Origin: Flavobacteriaceae bacterium UBA2765
Lineage (GTDB): Bacteria; Bacteroidota; Bacteroidia; Flavobacteriales; Flavobacteriaceae
Reading direction: 5' to 3'
Length of the DNA stretch: 9,328 bases
Assembly (NCBI GenBank): GCA_002352665.1
Contig: DEIV01000153.1
Location: 1-9,328, forward strand
Shown here: positions 1 to 4,965 of the stretch, piece after piece
Numbering within the stretch: position 1 is the first letter of the stretch
How the letters are laid out: each line of letters begins with the position of its first letter
Notes under the pieces: model-generated
Told to the model about the DNA's origin: nothing
The model's input: the letters and a program-made list of their open reading frames with translations, nothing else
Database searches by the model: none
Translations under genes and position numbers: made by a program

Positions 1-90
1 ATGGTAATTGGATGTGGTATCAGAAAACCCAAAGGTGTTTATGGAGAAAGGTTTAGAATACCCTTTGAAAAAGTTTGTAAGGAATGGTAA
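1..90 (+). CDS. C-terminal tail of an unidentified protein (partial)
   Basis: Frame 1 stays open from the first base of the window and ends at TAA 88-90, giving 29 residues that finish in RIPFEKVCKEW. The residue mix (Gly, basic and aromatic residues) reads like the end of a real protein. The ATG at position 1 is probably an internal Met made visible by the window edge. I do not recognise the family. The next gene starts 50 bp downstream on the same strand, so this gene could share its transcript with cysE. It could also be chance open frame, since 90 bases is short. Confidence 0.4.
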   Translation: MVIGCGIRKPKGVYGERFRIPFEKVCKEW

Positions 91-140
91 TTTTTATTCA
101 CTAAGTAATCCTAATTTAGCATTTCAGAATTTATTAAATT

Positions 141-929
141 ATGTCATTGGATTTCATTATAAAAAAAATACAAGCTCACAAAAAAAAGCCTAATCTCGAT
201 TTTAGTCTTAAAAATAAAACTGAGATCTTTACAGATAAATTATTTCATACACTTTTTGATGCCAACATCTCTGTTGACAAAAATATACGACAATTAGGTC
301 AGGATTTTGATGAAATTACCAGCATTGCTTGTTTTGATCCTGAAGTTTCTTGCGAAATTGTGTGGAAAGCCTTTCTAGCAAAATTACCTGAAATTATAGA
401 AAAACTAAATTTAGATGCTCAAGAAATTTTAGACAATGATCCGGCTGCAAAAACAATTGAAGAAATATATCTGGCTTATCCCGGATTTTATGCCATTGCG
501 GTGTATCGTTTTAGTCATGAATTCTATTTGATTGATATGCCATTAATCCCAAGGATGATGAGTGAATATGCACATAGGCTTACTGGAATTGACATTAATC
601 CTGGAGCTAAAATAGGTACACATTTTTTTATTGACCATGGTACAGGTATTGTTATTGGTGAAACTGCCATAATTAAAAATCACGTAAAGATCTATCAAGG
701 GGTTACATTGGGTGCTTTACAAGTATCTAAAGATATGCAAAACAAAAAAAGACATCCTACCGTTGAAGATAATGTGACTATCTATGCCAATGCGACTATT
801 TTAGGTGGTAAGACCAATATTGGCAAAAATTGTACTATTGGAGGTAATGTTTGGATAACGGAATCCATTCCTGAAAATTCATTGGTTTATCACACTTCTC
901 AGACAAAGTTAAAATCTAAAAATAAGTGA
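141..929 (+). CDS. cysE: Serine O-acetyltransferase (CysE/EpsC type)
   Basis: This cytoplasmic enzyme makes O-acetyl-L-serine from L-serine and acetyl-CoA, the first step of cysteine synthesis. The 262 residues have an N-terminal helical region (about 1-145) with the YPGFYAIAVYRFSH segment at 113-126, then a left-handed beta-helix of hexapeptide repeats (about 150-245). Asp151, Asp165, His166 (in DHGTGIVIGE) and His205 (in KKRHP) match by eye the catalytic and substrate residues around Asp143, His158 and His193 of E. coli CysE. The spacing between the two His residues is 4 longer here, in the loop around 195-204. The ATG at 141 gives the expected family length. A longer open frame at 8-193 overlaps its start in another register and is a shadow. 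The stop overlaps the cysM start by 4 bp, so the two are translationally coupled. Confidence 0.93.
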   Translation: MSLDFIIKKIQAHKKKPNLDFSLKNKTEIFTDKLFHTLFDANISVDKNIRQLGQDFDEITSIACFDPEVSCEIVWKAFLAKLPEIIEKLNLDAQEILDNDPAAKTIEEIYLAYPGFYAIAVYRFSHEFYLIDMPLIPRMMSEYAHRLTGIDINPGAKIGTHFFIDHGTGIVIGETAIIKNHVKIYQGVTLGALQVSKDMQNKKRHPTVEDNVTIYANATILGGKTNIGKNCTIGGNVWITESIPENSLVYHTSQTKLKSKNK

Positions 930-1819
930 TTTTGAAAACAAATAGTTTTTTACATTTTATAGGAAATACCCCATTAGTAAAAGCAAATCAGCTAATTAAA
1001 AACAAAAATATTACGCTTTTATTAAAATTAGAAGGAAATAATCCCGGTGGCAGTGTAAAAGATCGGGCTGCCTACAATATGATTAAATCTGCTTTGGATA
1101 GAGGCGATATTAAAAAAGGCGATAAACTCATAGAAGCTACCAGTGGCAATACAGGTATTGCCTTGGCTATGATTGCCAATGCTTTTAACTTAGATATGGA
1201 GTTGGTCATGCCTGAAAATTCTACCAAAGAACGTATACAAACTATGCGAGCTTACGGTGCAAAAGTGATACTCACCTCTTCTGATACCGGCATTTTAGGC
1301 TCAAGGGATTATGCAGATAAAAAAGTCGCGGAAAAAGGCTATATCATGCTTAATCAGTTTGCTAACGACGATAATTGGAAAGCTCATTATAAAACCACAG
1401 GTCCAGAAATATGGAGAGATACACAAGGTAGCATTACGCATTTTGTATCGGCCATGGGCACCACTGGGACAATTATGGGTACTTCCACTTTTTTAAAAGA
1501 GCAAAATAATTCCATTCAAATTATCGGAGTACAACCGACTGACAATTCTAAAATACCGGGAATTAGAAAATGGCCAAAGGAATATTTACCTAAAATATTC
1601 AATCCTAAAAAAGTAGATCAAATAATAGAGGTTAGTGAACTTGAAGCTAGAGCAATGACCAAGAGATTGGCTAAAGAAGAAGGTATCTTAGCAGGTATGA
1701 GCAGTGGTGGTGCTGTAACGGCAGCGTTGAAACTGGCTGAAACTCTTGATAAGGGTGTATTGGTGGCTGTAATATGTGATAGAGGTGACCGATATTTATC
1801 TTCTAATTTGTTTGGATAA
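926..1819 (+). CDS. cysM: Cysteine synthase B (O-acetylserine sulfhydrylase, CysM type)
   Basis: This PLP enzyme (fold type II) joins O-acetylserine with sulfide or thiosulfate to make cysteine or S-sulfocysteine. Visible motifs are GGSVKDRA with the PLP-binding Lys45, the substrate loop TSGNT at 72-76, the phosphate-binding GTTGT at 178-182, and SSGGA at 259-263. The stretch PGIRKWPKEYLPKIF (211-225) and the ending ICDRGDRYLSS favour CysM over CysK, as these are close to the E. coli CysM sequence I know. The start is uncertain: GTG at 926 overlaps the cysE stop as GTGA, and TTG at 932 is the alternative, two codons shorter. The 297-residue length is normal. With cysE just upstream it forms a complete serine-to-cysteine module. 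No clear hairpin with a T-run follows before the convergent gene 26 bp away. Confidence 0.92.
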   Translation: MILKTNSFLHFIGNTPLVKANQLIKNKNITLLLKLEGNNPGGSVKDRAAYNMIKSALDRGDIKKGDKLIEATSGNTGIALAMIANAFNLDMELVMPENSTKERIQTMRAYGAKVILTSSDTGILGSRDYADKKVAEKGYIMLNQFANDDNWKAHYKTTGPEIWRDTQGSITHFVSAMGTTGTIMGTSTFLKEQNNSIQIIGVQPTDNSKIPGIRKWPKEYLPKIFNPKKVDQIIEVSELEARAMTKRLAKEEGILAGMSSGGAVTAALKLAETLDKGVLVAVICDRGDRYLSSNLFG

Positions 1820-1845
1820 AGTAGGAAACGGTTCAAAACCTGAGT

Positions 1846-2166
1846 TCAAAGCATTTTCAAATCAATAATCTCCATTAATTCTTTTTTCCTGCTTTTACTA
1901 ATGGGTAATTGATATTGCCCAATACTTATTATATTATTTTGGATAAAATTAATTTTTTCAAAATTTATAATATACGACCTGTGTATTTGTATGAATTTTT
2001 CATTAGGTAAAAGTTCAATGAGTTTAGATAAAGACAATAAGGCAACTACTCTTTTATTTTCTAAATAAAACCGAACATAATCGCCCATACTCTCTATATA
2101 TATAATTTCATCAATTATAATTTTTTGAATTTTATAGTCAGATTTTATAAAAAAGTAATTATCCAT
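1846..2166 (-). CDS. Stand-alone LytTR DNA-binding domain protein
   Basis: This is a 106-residue transcription regulator made of little but a LytTR domain. The family pattern is clear: EIIYIESMGDYVRFYL (20-35), SLSKLIELLP (45-54), then FIQIHRSYIINFEKI (58-72) and LPISKSRKKEL (87-97). The IHRSYIIN block is the family signature. Most LytTR regulators carry an N-terminal receiver domain and are about 240 residues long. Here there is no room for one, because the ATG is preceded by a divergent promoter region. Activity is therefore unlikely to depend on phosphorylation of this protein itself. It is divergent from the operon beginning at 2281 and shares its 114-bp upstream region, which makes that operon the first candidate target. 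Autoregulation is also possible. It may instead be a general regulator with targets elsewhere. Confidence 0.88.
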   Translation of the reverse strand: MDNYFFIKSDYKIQKIIIDEIIYIESMGDYVRFYLENKRVVALLSLSKLIELLPNEKFIQIHRSYIINFEKINFIQNNIISIGQYQLPISKSRKKELMEIIDLKML

Positions 2167-2195
2167 TTTTCCACTTACCGATTAAAAAAGTGCAT

Positions 2196-2219
2196 CCAGA
2201 TGAAATTCCTATCAACTGG
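2196..2219. promoter_or_regulatory. Imperfect inverted repeat, candidate operator or hairpin
   Basis: The arms CCAGATGA (2196-2203) and TCAACTGG (2212-2219) are complementary at 7 of 8 positions around an 8-base spacer. The repeat lies between the lytTR start codon and its predicted -7 box, so it falls in that gene's 5' leader. It could be a protein-binding site or an RNA hairpin. LytTR proteins more often bind direct repeats, so binding by the neighbouring regulator is only a guess. Confidence 0.35.
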
Positions 2220-2238
2220 TCAAATAAACTTTCAGAAA

Positions 2239-2246
2239 CAAAATTA
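2239..2246 (-). promoter_or_regulatory. Candidate -7 box of the lytTR gene promoter
   Basis: Read on the minus strand this is TAATTTTG, a full match to the Bacteroidota -7 consensus TAnnTTTG. The expected TTG -33 element is not clear at the right distance; only a TTTT run is seen. It would give a leader of roughly 65 bases ahead of the ATG at 2166. Confidence 0.4.
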
Positions 2247-2252
2247 GTGATA

Positions 2253-2260
2253 TACCTTTA
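2253..2260 (+). promoter_or_regulatory. Candidate -7 box of the main operon promoter
   Basis: TACCTTTA matches the Bacteroidota TAnnTTTG element at all but the last base, about 20 bases ahead of the ATG at 2281. The -33 region has only TTC near 2231-2233, so this would be a weak promoter that may need an activator. It lies 6 bp from the oppositely oriented -7 box. Confidence 0.3.
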
Positions 2261-2280
2261 CTTAAAATATAATAAATATC

Positions 2281-2529
2281 ATGTTTATGAAACTAAAGAA
2301 AAATATTGCAATTAGCGAAAGTGGATTTGTTTTTAATCCAGAAATTGGTACATCTTTTACTACAAATTCTTTAGGTGTTGCTATTTTAAAACAATTAAAA
2401 ACAAAAACTTCTACTGAAGAAATTACAAGCTCCATAATAAAAAGCTATGATGTAGATTCAATAACCTGCGAAAAAGACCTAGAAGATTTTATAAGAATTT
2501 TAGAACAGTTTAATTTAATTGAAGATTAG
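2281..2529 (+). CDS. PqqD-like (RiPP recognition element fold) small protein
   Basis: This 82-residue soluble protein resembles the PqqD family. The family order is visible: an N-terminal strand region with ISESGFVFNPEIG (11-23), then FTTNSLGVAILKQL (26-39) with the conserved N-x-x-G turn, a short helix TSTEEITSSII (43-53), YDVD (56-59), and a final helix DLEDFIRILEQFNLIE. PqqD proteins bind the leader of a precursor peptide and present it to a modifying enzyme, often a radical SAM protein. No radical SAM gene and no evident precursor peptide are in the window. The partner is more likely the ATP-grasp enzyme that starts 2 bp after the stop. A second ATG two codons in (2287) could be the true start. 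The family call is good; whether it binds a peptide here is inference. Confidence 0.78.
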   Translation: MFMKLKKNIAISESGFVFNPEIGTSFTTNSLGVAILKQLKTKTSTEEITSSIIKSYDVDSITCEKDLEDFIRILEQFNLIED

Positions 2530-2531
2530 TT

Positions 2532-3584
2532 TTGAAAAATAAAAAAGACATAACAGTAGCTGTTACAGGCCTTAATGCCATTGATAGTCCTGGACCCGGA
2601 GTAGCCGTAATTAGAGGCTTAAAAGAAAGTGATTTTTACAATGTAAAAATTGTTGGTTTAGCCTATGAAATTTTAGAACCGGGAATCTATATGGATGAAT
2701 TGGTAGATAAAGTCTATCAAATACCAATTCCTTCAAGTGGTTTTGATGCAATGCTAGAAAGATTGACCTACATTCAAGCTAAAGAAAAAATTGATGTTAT
2801 CATACCAAATTTTGATGCCGAGTTAATGACTTTTATAAAGTTAAAACCACATCTTAATAAAATAGGAATCCATTTATTGATTCCCACAAAAGAGCAATTT
2901 GAAGAGCGGCTAAAAGGAAATTTGAACGAATTTGGTAAAAAACATGATATAAAAGTACCTCAAAGCGAATCTGTATATAGTATTAATGAATTGGAAGATG
3001 CATTAGAAGAATTTGATTATCCGGTAGTTATTAAAGGGAAATTTTATGATGCTTATGTTGCCCATTCTATCAATGATGCTAAAGACTATTTTTTTAAAAT
3101 TTCTGCAAAATGGGGAGCTCCAATCATTATACAAGAATTTATCAAAGGGCATGAGTTTAATGTAACTGCTTTAGGTGATGGAAAAGGCGTTATGATGGGA
3201 GCTGTGCCAATGCGAAAAACATTCTTAACAGACAAAGGAAAGGCGTGGGCCGGTATTTCTATTGACGATCCTAAGCTGCTAAAAATGACCAATGATTTTA
3301 TAACAAAAAGTAAATGGGGTGGTGGCTTAGAAATAGAATTAATGAAAGAAGACAAATCCGGCGATTTATTTCTTCTAGAAATAAATCCTCGATTCCCCGC
3401 TTGGGTATATCTAGCAGTAGGCTGTGGCCAAAATCACCCAGAAATGTTAGTTAAACTAGCCATGAATGAAGAAGTAAAACCATTAAAAAAATATGATGTA
3501 GGCAAAATGTTCATCCGTTATTCATATGATATGATATGCGATTTAGATAAATATGAACAAATATCTATACATGGAGAAGTATAA
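2532..3584 (+). CDS. ATP-grasp ligase (carbamoyl-phosphate-synthase-like group)
   Basis: This 350-residue protein has an N-terminal Rossmann-like pre-ATP-grasp part (TVAVTGLNAIDSPGPG, 8-23; PNFDAEL, 92-98) followed by an ATP-grasp fold. Likely ATP and Mg residues are the Lys residues of PVVIKGK (164-170), the hinge QEFIKGHEFN (201-210), Glu267 or Glu269 in LEIEL, and Glu283/Asn285/Arg287 in LLEINPRFPAW (281-291). Enzymes of this fold activate a carboxylate as an acyl-phosphate and join it to an amine or thiol. The substrate cannot be read from sequence. The start is TTG, 2 bp after the preceding stop; no in-frame ATG lies near the expected N-terminus and the Rossmann strand begins at residue 8. 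Tight spacing on both sides ties it to the PqqD-like protein and the PLP decarboxylase. PylC-like or CarB-like relatives are possible comparisons, but not a functional assignment. Confidence 0.82.
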   Translation: MKNKKDITVAVTGLNAIDSPGPGVAVIRGLKESDFYNVKIVGLAYEILEPGIYMDELVDKVYQIPIPSSGFDAMLERLTYIQAKEKIDVIIPNFDAELMTFIKLKPHLNKIGIHLLIPTKEQFEERLKGNLNEFGKKHDIKVPQSESVYSINELEDALEEFDYPVVIKGKFYDAYVAHSINDAKDYFFKISAKWGAPIIIQEFIKGHEFNVTALGDGKGVMMGAVPMRKTFLTDKGKAWAGISIDDPKLLKMTNDFITKSKWGGGLEIELMKEDKSGDLFLLEINPRFPAWVYLAVGCGQNHPEMLVKLAMNEEVKPLKKYDVGKMFIRYSYDMICDLDKYEQISIHGEV

Positions 3585-3601
3585 TTCTAAAAAGAACTAA
3601 A

Positions 3602-4960
3602 ATGAGTAAACTTAAATACGAAAGTCCGATAATAAAACAAATTAACGCCGGTATTACCAGTAAATTTGGGGAGTTAAGTACACATAAACCTACAACACAT
3701 ATTGCTAATGTGCCTGTAAAAAGCCTTATCGAAAAATATGGTTCTCCGCTATTTGTTATCAATGAACAAACTATAAGAAATACATATCAAGAAGCCTATC
3801 ATGCTTTTTCTACCAGATATCCTAATGTTCAATTTGCATGGTCTTATAAAACAAATTATATAAATGCGGTTTGTAAGGTTTTTCATTCTGAAGGAGCCTG
3901 GGCAGAAGTAGTATCTGGGTTTGAATATAAGAAGGCTTTAGACAACGGTGTACCCGGTGATAAAATTATTTTTAATGGTCCTGACAAATCAGATGAAGAT
4001 TTAAAATTGGCTGTAGAAAACGGTTCTCCAATACATATTGATCATTTTGATGAATTGTACAGCTTAATTACCATTACCGATCAATTAGATAAAAGGGCTA
4101 AAGTTGCCATAAGAGTCAATATGGATACCGGCATAAAACCTTTATGGGATAGATTTGGATTTAACTATGAAAACGGTCAATCGTGGGAAGCCATTAAAAA
4201 AATTATATTTTCAAAAAATTTAGATCTAATAGGACTTCATACACATATAGGTACTTTTATTCTAGATCCAAATGCCTATTATATAGCCGCTACTAAACTA
4301 GCGGATCTGGCTATTAACATAAAAAATAAATTCAAACACGACATTCAATATATTGATATGGGTGGAGGTTTTGCGTCTAAAAACACTCTAAAAGGATCGT
4401 ATTTAAGCGGAACTGATCTGGCTCCATCCTTTAGTGATTATGCAGATAATATAACCCACGCTTTATTAAATGCAGGATTCAGTAGTGAAGATCTACCATT
4501 ATTAATACTAGAAACCGGTAGAGCCTTAATTGATGATGCCGGATCACTATTAGGTACCGTTTTGGCAAACAAAAGATTATCTGATGGTAGAAGATCTATG
4601 ATCATGGATTTTGGTGTGAATATTTTATTTACTTCTTTTTGGTACAATCATTTAATTTCTCCGGCACAAGAATGTAGTTTATATACTGAAGAAACCGTTA
4701 TGTACGGACCTCTTTGTATGAATATTGATGTTATTAGAGAGAGTATTAGTCTGCCACCTTTAAATAAAGGAGATCATGTTGTAGTGCATAGAATTGGTGC
4801 CTATAATATGACACAGTGGATGCAATTTATCACTTTAAGACCAAAAGTTGTTATGATTGATACCGACGGAAAAACTCATGTTATTAGAGAAAGTGAAAAT
4901 AATGAATACATTTCAAAGCTTGAAATTACGCCTAAATATCTAGAACATATTGATCTGTAA
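3602..4960 (+). CDS. Fold-type III PLP-dependent amino-acid decarboxylase (LysA/ODC superfamily)
   Basis: This 452-residue protein has an alanine-racemase-like barrel and a C-terminal beta domain. Seen motifs are SYKTN with the PLP Lys83, GLHTHIGT (211-218), the phosphate-binding GGG at 254-256, ETGRALI with Glu304 and Arg307, MDFGVNILF (335-343), GPLC with Cys372 (369-372), and GAYN with Tyr401 (399-402). These are the full working set for a decarboxylase of the LysA/SpeC-like superfamily. After the active-site Cys the sequence is C-M-N-I-D. Diaminopimelate decarboxylases usually have C-E and ornithine decarboxylases C-D, so the substrate is probably neither, and lysA would be a risky label. 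An N-terminal extension of about 40 residues precedes the barrel. It starts 17 bp after the ATP-grasp gene, suggesting the two enzymes act in one pathway, with the ligated product or its building block decarboxylated. Confidence 0.85.
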   Translation: MSKLKYESPIIKQINAGITSKFGELSTHKPTTHIANVPVKSLIEKYGSPLFVINEQTIRNTYQEAYHAFSTRYPNVQFAWSYKTNYINAVCKVFHSEGAWAEVVSGFEYKKALDNGVPGDKIIFNGPDKSDEDLKLAVENGSPIHIDHFDELYSLITITDQLDKRAKVAIRVNMDTGIKPLWDRFGFNYENGQSWEAIKKIIFSKNLDLIGLHTHIGTFILDPNAYYIAATKLADLAINIKNKFKHDIQYIDMGGGFASKNTLKGSYLSGTDLAPSFSDYADNITHALLNAGFSSEDLPLLILETGRALIDDAGSLLGTVLANKRLSDGRRSMIMDFGVNILFTSFWYNHLISPAQECSLYTEETVMYGPLCMNIDVIRESISLPPLNKGDHVVVHRIGAYNMTQWMQFITLRPKVVMIDTDGKTHVIRESENNEYISKLEITPKYLEHIDL

Positions 4961-4965
4961 TTTAT

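Noticed and set aside
8..193. 61-codon open frame overlapping the start of cysE
   Set aside because: It overlaps cysE by 53 bp in another register, has no family resemblance, and competes with the frame-1 tail ending at 90.
1820..1845. Bidirectional terminator between cysM and the lytTR gene
   Set aside because: Only a 4-bp GGTT/AACC stem is present, without T-runs on either side.
2200..2247. A 15-residue ORF (MKFLSTGQINFQKQN) just ahead of the PqqD-like gene, as a possible precursor peptide
   Set aside because: It lies upstream of the candidate promoter, overlaps the inverted repeat and the opposite -7 box, has no ribosome site, and lacks a leader/core layout.
3602..4960. Labelling the decarboxylase lysA
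   Set aside because: The motif after the active-site Cys differs from diaminopimelate decarboxylases and the gene context is not lysine synthesis.
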